DNA from: CAZKYP01 sp964556885
GTDB taxonomy: Bacteria; Planctomycetota; Phycisphaerae; Sedimentisphaerales; Anaerobacaceae
Assembly: GCA_964556885.1 (NCBI GenBank)
Contig: CAZKYP010000225.1
Span: 1-5,353, forward strand
Reading direction: 5' to 3'
Length of the DNA: 5,353 nt
Made by a program: the position numbers and the translations under genes. Below, in pieces: positions 1 through 5,100 of this stretch. The notes beneath the pieces are model-generated. The model made no database searches and was not told the origin of the DNA. It saw nothing but the letters and a program-made list of their open reading frames with translations. How positions within the stretch are numbered: the first letter of the stretch is position 1; every line of letters begins with the position of its first letter.

Positions 1-296
1 AAAGTGATAACTGGAGATAATACTTCTCCAGAATCCTCTGAACTTGGTGTCTCTAATGTTTCGATTACGACGGGTTCGTTATGGGCCGCCTCGTCCTGTT
101 GGTAGTCGAGGTCGATTTCAATGGCTTGTTCGTAAGAAGTGTCATGAGCCGGTACGTCGAGTTGCAACCCTGAGACATCCGCGCTTAGCAGCAGCCGCGG
201 CTCAAGCTGCTCGAACAATGGTGTTACTGGAAGTATAGAAGCACTCTCAGGTGAATGTTTCTTTCCATTCAACCAGCTCCGAATCCCCTTACTCAC
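1..296 (-). CDS. LEPR-XLL domain protein, N-terminal part (runs off the left edge)
   Basis: This is the start of a minus-strand gene; 98 codons lie in the window and the frame is still open at position 1. The start is GTG (296-294). The codon just before it is an in-frame TAA, and GGAGGAG (307-301) sits six bases upstream, so no earlier start is possible. A basic N-terminus (SKGIRSWLNGKKH) leads to LFEQLEPRLLLSAD at residues 27-40, the LEPR-XLL signature. In planctomycetes and some other bacteria this motif stands near the N-terminus of very large exported or surface proteins and probably helps sort them. After it the chain turns strongly acidic (residues 41-98, many D and E, no membrane segment), like the linker ahead of repeat domains in such proteins. 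What the mature protein does cannot be seen here. The motif and start are read directly; surface location is family knowledge. Confidence 0.88.
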   Translation of the reverse strand, partial: MSKGIRSWLNGKKHSPESASILPVTPLFEQLEPRLLLSADVSGLQLDVPAHDTSYEQAIEIDLDYQQDEAAHNEPVVIETLETPSSEDSGEVLSPVIT

Positions 297-300
297 TTAT

Positions 301-307
301 CTCCTCC
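301..307 (-). promoter_or_regulatory. Ribosome binding site of the LEPR-XLL gene
   Basis: The minus strand reads GGAGGAG, six bases before the GTG start at 296. It is a near-perfect Shine-Dalgarno sequence and decides this non-ATG start. Confidence 0.85.
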
Positions 308-340
308 GATCTCATAAGTAGCACATAATGAAGGGATTAG

Positions 341-354
341 ACTATTTTAATAGT
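341..354. repeat. Short palindrome ACTATTTTAATAGT
   Basis: ACTATT and AATAGT are perfect inverted arms around two T bases. The site lies 45 bases upstream of the LEPR-XLL start, where an operator or a promoter could be. It is very A+T rich, so chance is a real alternative. Confidence 0.3.
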
Positions 355-484
355 AAAAACATGGAGCACTCTGTTGAAACCAGTACACCATGATACTATT
401 AAATGTATTCCCTTCCTTTGGCTTTTCATTATATAGATTGCCTATTTTACCATAAAGGCATATTTAAAGTCAACCCTAAAACGC

Positions 485-489
485 AGGAG
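485..489 (+). promoter_or_regulatory. Ribosome binding site of the broken STGPRT-module gene
   Basis: AGGAG lies five bases before the ATG at 495. A good site ahead of a frame with an early stop supports the view that this was once a working gene start. Confidence 0.6.
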
Positions 490-494
490 ATATT

Positions 495-635
495 ATGTCT
501 ACAGGAGCTAAAATTCATGCAAATCGGCGTAATTCCAGGAAATCGACCGGGCTATAGACGGCCCAAGGGAAGGCCGCAGTGGCTAAAAATGCGCTAAAAC
601 ACGGCCTTTATGCACGAGAAAGCCCGATAATCGGC
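495..635 (+). pseudogene. Broken STGPRT-module gene (TAG inside the conserved motif)
   Basis: From ATG 495 the frame reads MSTGAKIHANRRNSRKSTGL, then TAG (555-557), then TAQGKAAVAKNALKHGL and on to about RESPIIG. Both sides of the stop match the pattern ANRxNAxKSTGPRTxEGKxxVAxNALKHGL, common in planctomycetes and other environmental bacteria. Its function is not known to me. The second copy in this window has CCGCGG (Pro-Arg) where this one has CTATAG (Leu-stop), so the stop arose inside the motif by base changes. Homology fades after about 635, and the frame then runs into a palindromic repeat (660-677), which suggests the 3' part was lost. A start at GTG 579 could give a product lacking the motif's first half; I think that unlikely. 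Readthrough of TAG cannot be excluded but nothing shows it. Confidence 0.75.
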
Positions 636-658
636 CAAATGGCAGCCACTACCCTCTC

Positions 659-678
659 ATTCCCGCGAAGGCGGGAAC
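659..678. repeat. dRS3-like palindromic repeat
   Basis: TTCCCGC (660-666) and GCGGGAA (671-677) form a perfect seven-base-pair stem around a GAAG loop. The form ATTCCCGCGAAnGCGGGAA matches a palindrome that occurs in many copies in several bacterial genomes and resembles the dRS3 element of Neisseria. It lies about 25 bases past the end of homology in the broken module gene, so it may mark the break or a later insertion. Confidence 0.6.
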
Positions 679-837
679 CGAATTGTTTTCATCCCCCCCG
701 TCGTATGCATCTTGCTCTCAGACACAAATCAGTCGCAAAATTTCCCGACCTCCGGCCCCTTTTCCTTTTCAAAACCTTATCATTAGTCCCGATTTATGAG
801 CTTGGCCATCCTGTGGATCGGGATCGAAAAATGTACC

Positions 838-848
838 GGACACCTTTA
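838..848. repeat. GGACACCTTTA repeat fragment
   Basis: GGACACCTTTA occurs here and again in inverted orientation at 4647-4657, inside the repeat cluster right of the sigma gene. The setting here (GTACCGGACACCTTTATT) resembles intergenic repeats found near IS200/RAYT-type transposases. Eleven shared bases alone are weak evidence. Confidence 0.35.
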
Positions 849-883
849 TTTCACCACTGGATTCTCAATCTGCATCTATTCAA

Positions 884-1534
884 TCAGTTTTGCGATATGC
901 CTTCTGCTATCTTCCTGGACAAATCTCCAAAAGTCTTTATGTTGCCCGTGTCGAGATAGATTCTTTCAGGGCTTGTGTCGAAAATGTTGATTTTTCGCCA
1001 AAAAGAGATGTCCCGGTGTACCCTGTTTTTCATGAACTCAAATGTTCTGACTCCGATTACGGCTGTTTCCGCCATCAGGTATGGGAAATTCTCTGAGTTG
1101 GAAAAATCGCGCAGGGCCGTTGACGGCCTTACGTTGGCGATATAAATTCCTCTTTTTGCCAGGTTCTTAATCAAAGTTAGGAAGACCGCCGCATTCAAAC
1201 AATCCTGTCCGAATATCCGCACCGGCTTGATGATTTCCTTTTTGGCGTGTTGAGATATAAAGGTGCACAGGTCCCACAGCTTTCTGTTTTCCGGGAAAAC
1301 TGCTTTTTTCCATGTTTCATAAGACAAATTAATCTTGAAGATTTGGTTCTTGGCTTTATACAGTTCCGGCCAGGTGAGTAAATTCGAATAGCGTCGCCAT
1401 TCCTTGATTGATATCTCTCCCGTTATCTCCAATTCACAATCTACTTCAGGATCCAGAAAACTGCTGAGCCTGTGCTCCTCCCGGAAAATATGAAGTATTT
1501 CCTCGGGTGTGTAGTTGCGGTACTCATTCTTCAA
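884..1534 (-). CDS. Conserved-looking hypothetical protein, 216 residues, possibly N-terminally broken
   Basis: I do not recognise a named family. The chain looks like a soluble cytoplasmic alpha/beta protein, with no signal peptide or membrane segment. Notable stretches are NYTPEEILHIFREEHRL (8-24), LTWPELYKAKNQIF (53-66), the block from LWDLCTFISQHAKKEI to GQDCLNAAVFLTLIKNL (about 86-126), IRPST-like VRPSTAL (136-142) and a C-terminal TGNIKTFGDLSRKI. The middle block gives me the impression of a widespread uncharacterised family. The first usable start is TTG 1534, with no ribosome site at proper distance. AGGAG (1562-1558) instead fits ATG 1549, which runs into TGA (1540-1538) three codons later and in the same frame. 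So the gene either starts at TTG or has an N-terminus cut by a stop. It lies 207 bases downstream of the anti-sigma gene on the same strand and could be co-transcribed with it. Confidence 0.7.
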   Translation of the reverse strand: MKNEYRNYTPEEILHIFREEHRLSSFLDPEVDCELEITGEISIKEWRRYSNLLTWPELYKAKNQIFKINLSYETWKKAVFPENRKLWDLCTFISQHAKKEIIKPVRIFGQDCLNAAVFLTLIKNLAKRGIYIANVRPSTALRDFSNSENFPYLMAETAVIGVRTFEFMKNRVHRDISFWRKINIFDTSPERIYLDTGNIKTFGDLSRKIAEGISQN

Positions 1535-1537
1535 AAG

Positions 1538-1642
1538 TCACATAACCATTTCTATGTCTCCTGAGGGATACAATCTGTATTCAATCTCACTGCAATAATA
1601 ACGTAATACAAGGGACGGAATATATAATGAATGATATCGAAT
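1538..1642 (-). other. Coding-like frame upstream of, and in phase with, the 216-residue gene, ending in TGA
   Basis: In phase with the 216-residue gene, 34 codons upstream of TGA 1540-1538 are open (from 1642). The last part reads LRYYCSEIEYRLYPSGDIEMVM, which looks like real protein sequence, and across the stop it would join LLKNEYRNYTPEE. There is no ATG, GTG or well-placed TTG start with a ribosome site ahead of the RYYCSEIEYR segment. It could be the lost N-terminus of the 216-residue protein, the tail of a small separate gene, or chance. Confidence 0.4.
1558..1562 (-). promoter_or_regulatory. Possible ribosome binding site for ATG 1549
   Basis: The minus strand reads AGGAG, eight bases before ATG 1549. 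That ATG is followed by GTT ATG TGA and then by the 216-residue frame. The same bases would also encode the 'SGD' of the upstream coding-like frame, so the match may be accidental. Confidence 0.4.
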
Positions 1643-1670
1643 TTACTCACTTTCGTACAGAAAATTCGAT
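1636..1670. repeat. Nine-base-pair inverted repeat after the anti-sigma gene
   Basis: ATCGAATTT (1636-1644) and AAATTCGAT (1662-1670) are perfect inverted arms with a 17-base loop. It lies about 70 bases past the anti-sigma stop. It has no T-run on the minus strand, so it is not a typical intrinsic terminator; it might be an RNA hairpin that protects or ends the sigma/anti-sigma message. The rest of the gap between 1550 and 1741 shows nothing further. Confidence 0.4.
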
Positions 1671-1741
1671 GTGTAATTGGCAAAACCGGATTATGATGAC
1701 ACGGACACTCGATTATTTTTTTAGAAGGTTTGATATCGCGA

Positions 1742-3943
1742 TTAATTGCCAGAAATTATGTAATAGCGGCCTTTTTCGCTTTTTTCATTCGTCAGCCGCA
1801 TTGCCAGGTTGTATGTATCGTTTTCTTTGTAATAGCTTTTTGTCGCATAGGGTACGTTCACTTTTTGGTCATCTACTTTCTGTGGCTCCCCGAAGACATA
1901 TTCGATGGGTTTTTCATCGGCTATGATTCTTTGGTTCCATGTAGCAGATCCCGGCCAGAATATTGCCAACTTATCATAGTCTTTTGCATTTCTTGCCTGC
2001 CAATATCTTTCTGTAAGCTCACGGGGCTGTGGCCATGACTCTGAACTGTCAATTTTAACTATTGCTTCGTTGACTATTTGCTGATAGCTTTTCCTTGGTG
2101 ATGTTTTGGATAATTCGGTTTCTGGTATAACCATATTCGGATCGAAGATGCCGGCTGGAAATTCGGGATTTGTCTTAAGATATATTTTCTTAGTATAGCT
2201 TACATCGGATGGATTTCTGTATTCTATTTTTACAGGATACCACTGCCCCGTATCGAGTTGACCAAATTCGGTTACTTCCGTGATAGAATGTGGCTCGGAT
2301 GGAATCTCATTCGGATCAAAATCAAGTTTTTCTATTGGAGTATCAACTGAATATCTTCTATGCGCGTACATTTCCTTTCGACGACAAATATAATCATGTT
2401 GAGGATCAACATAATAAAGGTTCTTTTGTGCAGGGTACCTCAACTTGCCATCTATAATTTGGTACTCGTTAAGTGTCTCAGCACAGATAAAATTATGGGT
2501 GTTTGCATATTCATTTTCGACAATCCGGCCGGAACTCGCTATAATAGGCCAGCCAAGCTCGGCAAGATCTGTTGGATTGGGATTATAATCCGGCGAATAA
2601 CGCTTTTCCTTAGACGACCAATTACCAGCATCATCCCTTTCAAATTGATAGTAATATTCGCCATCGTAAAGGTGTATTGTAGCTGAACTGCTTTTACATT
2701 GTTGGACCCACCACAGTATAGAATCAAAGGTTGTGCCAAATTCTACTGAATAAATTGGCCATGTTTTCGATATTGGATCACCGGGCTTGAAAACATGATG
2801 GCGTTCACATCTTTGCTTTTCATTTTCATTATAAACCAGCTCGATATTTGAGATGACATCATATCTGTCTCTGTTAGCTGCTATAAGGATGTAATTCGAA
2901 ACAAGCTTGTCTCTAATGTCTCGATAAGGCTTTAATTCTTCGAGTAATTCGGGATTCGGTCGTTTGTCTATTATTTTTATCTGGGCATCTTTAGGAGCAC
3001 CGGCCTGGTAAATATCGGTTGGACCTGAAGATGGATAGTCGATTTTCATAAGAATCGTGCCGCTTTCTTCGCCGTTCGATGTTTTTTGATAGAGTTTAAT
3101 TTGCTTTGCCAGCCGTGTTTTAGCGTCGGCAATAATCTCCATCTTATTCTGGAAGCTGCTTTTAGAGGTGTGGTCGAATTTTATGATTTGTGCGGGTTGG
3201 CCTTCGTAAGTCCCGTTTGAATATTCTATCTGTGCACCTTTTTTTTCAAATGTTGAGACAGTTGATAAATATACATCTGGCAGATTTTTGGGTGATTCCT
3301 GATCGGATGGCTCCTGATAAGTAATAGTTATTGTGTTGCTTTTGGGATCGTATTTCCATGTTTTTCCTATGTTAACATCGCGAAACCTTATTTGGCCGTT
3401 CGGTTGGATAGCAATTGTTCGATTAGGATTAATTGATTGCCACCATTCAAGTCCATCAAGCTCATTTTTAATTCTATTGGGATCAGCATTTGCATCATCC
3501 AGTACTTGTGCTGTGCTATGCATCCACTCAACTTTTTTCATCGCCTCGATTACATCTTCGACACCAAAAGCCGGGCTTACAATCGAGTTATTATGTAATA
3601 TTAGGATTGCAGTGATAATTATGATGGCCGCAGTAGCTAATTTTGCTAAGGGGCTTTTTGTGATAGCTCTGAAGATAGATGCTATATTGTTATGTGTTGC
3701 CGAAGATGGCTTATTATTTATAAATTCCAGAATTTCCTTTTTAGCAGATTCGCAAGCTTTTTCTTCGATTGATGATTTTTTGATTTGTTCTGCGTATTCG
3801 AGCAGTGATTCGATTTTTTTCAACTCATTGCGACAAAGACGGCACTCGGCCAGATGTGTTTGAGCTTCGGCTTCTTTCTGAGGAGTCAGTTCTCCAAGAG
3901 CATAATCAGTCAATAATTGATTTATTATTTCATGCTTATTCAT
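1742..3943 (-). CDS. Membrane anti-sigma factor with ZAS zinc finger and long outer domain ending NTF2-like
   Basis: Residues 1-60 form an anti-sigma domain of the zf-HC2/ZAS type: YALGELTP is followed by H30-x3-C34-x2-C37 (HLAECRLC), the zinc ligands, then a helical stretch. A single membrane segment follows at about 102-117 (LATAAIIIITAILILH), so residues about 118-733 should lie outside the inner membrane. Residues 127-325 (FGVEDVIEAMKKVEWMH ... TILMKIDYP) have the look of LolA-like beta-rich domains that follow such segments in planctomycete anti-sigma factors. A middle region (about 345-605) is rich in tyrosine and tryptophan and unassigned. Residues 640-733 (ELTERYWQARNAKDYDKLAIFWPGS ...) resemble an NTF2/SnoaL-like fold. 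The family normally binds the partner sigma and frees it on a signal. Start ATG has AGGTG four bases upstream, 12 bases after the sigma stop, so the two genes are probably translationally coupled. It is far longer than usual anti-sigma factors (about 200-300 residues). The zinc motif is read directly; the outer domain names are inference. Confidence 0.9.
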   Translation of the reverse strand: MNKHEIINQLLTDYALGELTPQKEAEAQTHLAECRLCRNELKKIESLLEYAEQIKKSSIEEKACESAKKEILEFINNKPSSATHNNIASIFRAITKSPLAKLATAAIIIITAILILHNNSIVSPAFGVEDVIEAMKKVEWMHSTAQVLDDANADPNRIKNELDGLEWWQSINPNRTIAIQPNGQIRFRDVNIGKTWKYDPKSNTITITYQEPSDQESPKNLPDVYLSTVSTFEKKGAQIEYSNGTYEGQPAQIIKFDHTSKSSFQNKMEIIADAKTRLAKQIKLYQKTSNGEESGTILMKIDYPSSGPTDIYQAGAPKDAQIKIIDKRPNPELLEELKPYRDIRDKLVSNYILIAANRDRYDVISNIELVYNENEKQRCERHHVFKPGDPISKTWPIYSVEFGTTFDSILWWVQQCKSSSATIHLYDGEYYYQFERDDAGNWSSKEKRYSPDYNPNPTDLAELGWPIIASSGRIVENEYANTHNFICAETLNEYQIIDGKLRYPAQKNLYYVDPQHDYICRRKEMYAHRRYSVDTPIEKLDFDPNEIPSEPHSITEVTEFGQLDTGQWYPVKIEYRNPSDVSYTKKIYLKTNPEFPAGIFDPNMVIPETELSKTSPRKSYQQIVNEAIVKIDSSESWPQPRELTERYWQARNAKDYDKLAIFWPGSATWNQRIIADEKPIEYVFGEPQKVDDQKVNVPYATKSYYKENDTYNLAMRLTNEKSEKGRYYIISGN

Positions 3944-3947
3944 TTTA

Positions 3948-3952
3948 CACCT
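3948..3952 (-). promoter_or_regulatory. Ribosome binding site of the anti-sigma gene
   Basis: AGGTG on the minus strand sits in the 12-base gap between the sigma stop and the anti-sigma ATG, four bases before the start. It supports that start and coupled translation. Confidence 0.65.
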
Positions 3953-3955
3953 GTC

Positions 3956-4498
3956 TTATTTTTTAAGATAATCGGTGAATTCCAGTGCCAATCGTTTCAG
4001 GGCACGATGAAGATGTACCCTTACGGTTTGTTGCGAGCAGCCTAAAATTTCGGTTATTCTATCAGTTTTTAGTCCTTCTATTCTTGATAATACAAATACT
4101 TCCGCCTGTCGCTTTGGTAATTTTGCGAGTGAGCTGGCTAATTTCTGATGCAGTTCGATAGATATTAAAGAGCTATCCGGACGCTGTTTTGGTGTTATAT
4201 ATTCAGCTTTATTAAGAATACTTTGCTTTCTCGAGCATCTGGCAAGCTCAATTGCTTTTCGCACAGTAGCCCGATATAAGTATGCGTCCCAGTTTGTCCG
4301 GCCGTTATACTTATGCCATCTGCGCCATATTGAAAGAAATACTTCCTGATGCACATCCTGAGCCTGATGGCTGTCACCTAATATTCGTAACGCAGTGTTT
4401 AGTACCTGGGCACTGTGATTATCAAGCAATTTTATGAAATCGTTCTTTTGCAATCTTTTTCTCTTAATATTAAAGACCATCGGCCGAGAATCTATCAT
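3956..4498 (-). CDS. ECF-type RNA polymerase sigma factor
   Basis: This 180-residue protein has the two-domain layout of ECF (group IV) sigma factors. Region 2 spans about 25-92: LNTALRILGDSHQAQDVHQEVFLSIWRRW carries the core-polymerase-binding helix with the DVxQEVFL pattern, and NWDAYLYRATVRKAIELAR follows. A short linker precedes region 4 (about 115-175): LAKLPKRQAEVFVLSRIEGLKTDRITEILGCSQQTVRVHLHRALKRL is a clear helix-turn-helix that reads the -35 element. It directs polymerase to its own promoters and is very likely held inactive by the anti-sigma factor encoded 12 bases downstream. The start at ATG 4498 has no strong ribosome site; ATG 4480 (residue 7) is an alternative that leaves both domains whole. 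No promoter of known ECF type was recognised upstream, so self-regulation is likely only by analogy. Confidence 0.95.
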   Translation of the reverse strand: MIDSRPMVFNIKRKRLQKNDFIKLLDNHSAQVLNTALRILGDSHQAQDVHQEVFLSIWRRWHKYNGRTNWDAYLYRATVRKAIELARCSRKQSILNKAEYITPKQRPDSSLISIELHQKLASSLAKLPKRQAEVFVLSRIEGLKTDRITEILGCSQQTVRVHLHRALKRLALEFTDYLKK

Positions 4499-4558
4499 TA
4501 TAGAAGGCTTTGATTCAATTCCGTTTACAATAAAATATCAAATATTTCGGGCTTATTG

Positions 4559-4586
4559 GAAAAAAGAAAAAATCTGTTCTTTTTTC
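4559..4586. repeat. A+T-rich inverted repeat in the sigma gene leader
   Basis: GAAAAAAG (4559-4566) and CTTTTTTC (4579-4586) are perfect arms with a 12-base loop, about 60 bases upstream of the sigma start. It would form a weak A-U hairpin in the sigma leader. It could be a weak terminator for rightward or leftward transcripts or just low-complexity DNA. Confidence 0.3.
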
Positions 4587-4646
4587 TGTCTATGATTTAG
4601 TTTTTATCAGGTGTGTTTTTATTGGACAAAGACATGTAGCGCAAAT

Positions 4647-4732
4647 TAAAGGTGTCCCGCAAATTAGGAGAAATCTAAATCTGGGGACACCATACTTGTA
4701 GGAAATCTGGGAAATCTGGGGACACCATACTT
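4647..4732. repeat. GGGGACACCATACTT repeat cluster (RAYT/IS200-associated type)
   Basis: A 21-base unit with the core CTGGGGACACCATACTT occurs twice, identical and in direct orientation, at 4677-4697 and 4712-4732. Between them lies a partial duplicate, GGAAATCTGG (4701-4710). To the left GGTGTCCC (4651-4658) is inverted to GGGACACC (4684-4691), so the cluster can fold into a stem with eight paired bases. Similar GGGGACACC repeats are, from my recollection of environmental genomes, often found near REP-associated (Y1, IS200-like) transposase genes. No transposase is encoded in this window, so this would be a solo repeat moved in trans or left behind. Confidence 0.6.
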
Positions 4733-4814
4733 ATTTATCCCTTTCATTGAGGTACTTTCGTTTCTCGTGCGGATGGTTCGTGTTTTTCTCACAAGCTTTT
4801 TCATCAGAAACCAT
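4731..4814 (-). CDS. Doubtful small open frame, 27 codons
   Basis: ATG 4814 to TAA 4731 encodes MVSDEKACEKNTNHPHEKR followed by KYLNERDK. The product would be short, soluble and highly charged, and its composition is more protein-like than expected for the A+T-rich surroundings. There is no ribosome site before the ATG, an in-frame stop lies four codons upstream, and the stop codon abuts the GGGGACACC repeat. It could be the tail of a lost gene. I do not recognise it. Confidence 0.2.
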   Translation of the reverse strand: MVSDEKACEKNTNHPHEKRKYLNERDK

Positions 4815-4816
4815 CC
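4771..4816. repeat. Eight-base-pair inverted repeat
   Basis: GGATGGTT (4771-4778) and AACCATCC (4809-4816) are perfect inverted arms separated by 30 bases. An RNA hairpin or the traces of a small mobile repeat are possible; nothing more can be said from the sequence. Confidence 0.35.
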
Positions 4817-4975
4817 ACAAATTTTAGATTAACACACCTAATTCTTTTTGTCATGTAAAAAGCATAAGTCGTAAGAGCCTATTTACCATACCTAAGGCAT
4901 AAAATAACCAATCACAAATCACTAATTGTAAGTTGTAAGTCAACGACATTTTTTCACATATTCACATGTTTACTC

Positions 4976-5003
4976 TTGACTTTCCAATAGTGCGTAATAT
5001 GAT
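4976..5003 (+). promoter_or_regulatory. Sigma-70-like promoter of the repeat/STGPRT-module gene
   Basis: TTGACT (4976-4981) and TATGAT (4998-5003) are near-consensus -35 and -10 boxes with a 16-base spacer. The start of transcription would fall near 5010, giving a leader of about 90 bases before ATG 5101. The inverted repeat TAATATG (4995-5001) / CATATTA (5014-5020) overlaps the -10 box and the expected start and could be an operator, though the region is very A+T rich. Confidence 0.55.
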
Positions 5004-5090
5004 ATATATCAAACATATTATTATATATAGTTCAATAGTCAATATTCAATATCGTAGATCCGGCCTTATTTGGACGGAATCAATTCAAAA

Positions 5091-5095
5091 GGAGG
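5091..5095 (+). promoter_or_regulatory. Ribosome binding site of the repeat/STGPRT-module gene
   Basis: GGAGG lies five bases before ATG 5101. It picks this start over the longer frame that opens at 4966. Confidence 0.85.
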
Positions 5096-5100
5096 AAATT

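Larger units (their letters stand above)
297..494. other. Divergent intergenic region
   Basis: About 200 bases separate the leftward LEPR-XLL gene from the rightward broken module gene. Besides the two ribosome sites it holds a palindrome (341-354) and a weak inverted repeat, TGCCT (439-443) against AGGCA (456-460). It should contain the LEPR-XLL promoter, but I could not find a well-spaced -35/-10 pair on the minus strand. Frames here on the plus strand do not resemble proteins. Confidence 0.6.
636..883. other. Non-coding stretch with repeat fragments
   Basis: This stretch lies between the broken module gene and the 3' end of the leftward gene at 884. It holds the palindrome at 660-677 and a repeat fragment at 838-848. 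The open plus-strand frame that crosses it is just the continuation of the pseudogene frame; its translation of the palindrome (SFPRRREP) is an artefact often seen where such repeats are translated. No gene or clear terminator was found. Confidence 0.55.
4499..5100. other. Long intergenic region with repeats and a promoter
   Basis: About 600 bases lie between the divergent sigma gene and the gene at 5101. From left to right they hold an A+T inverted repeat (4559-4586), the GGGGACACC repeat cluster (4647-4732), a doubtful small minus-strand frame (4814-4731), an inverted repeat (4771-4816), a low-complexity stretch with repeated TAAGT and GTAAG words (about 4860-4945) and a promoter (4976-5003). 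An open plus-strand frame from 4966 runs into the 5101 gene, but it lies on the promoter and is rich in I and Y codons expected of A+T-rich non-coding DNA. Confidence 0.6.

Noticed and set aside
44..238. Plus-strand open frame of 64 codons
   Set aside because: It is the shadow of the LEPR-XLL gene on the opposite strand, whose motif, start and ribosome site are far more convincing.
403..597. Plus-strand open frame of 64 codons over the pseudogene
   Set aside because: It lies in another frame than the STGPRT module and has no protein-like features of its own.
579..959. Plus-strand frame of 126 codons starting at GTG 579
   Set aside because: Only its first 19 or so residues match the module; the rest translates a palindromic repeat and the reverse of the gene at 884-1534.
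1699..1724. GACACGGACACTCGATTATTTTTTT as a terminator for the downstream strand or a member of the GGACACC repeat group
   Set aside because: GTGTCC words here are direct, not inverted, so no stem forms, and the likeness to the repeat group is only six or seven bases.
2539..2739. Minus-strand frame of 66 codons
   Set aside because: It lies wholly inside the anti-sigma gene in a different frame and has no ribosome site.
3333..3863. Plus-strand frame of 176 codons, plus others at 1627-2038 and 2360-2686
   Set aside because: The frames at 3333 and 2360 lie wholly inside the anti-sigma gene on the opposite strand; those at 1627-2038 lie over its 3' end and the adjacent gap. Their rich F, L, I and S content is what the reverse of such DNA gives.
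4195..4377. Minus-strand frame of 60 codons
   Set aside because: It lies inside the sigma factor gene in another frame.
4860..4945. Repeated TAAGT/GTAAG words as a regular repeat array or iteron set
   Set aside because: The spacing is irregular and the words are short and A+T rich, so chance explains them.
4966..5100. N-terminal extension of the 5101 gene
   Set aside because: It covers the promoter boxes and leader, and the strong GGAGG site points to ATG 5101.
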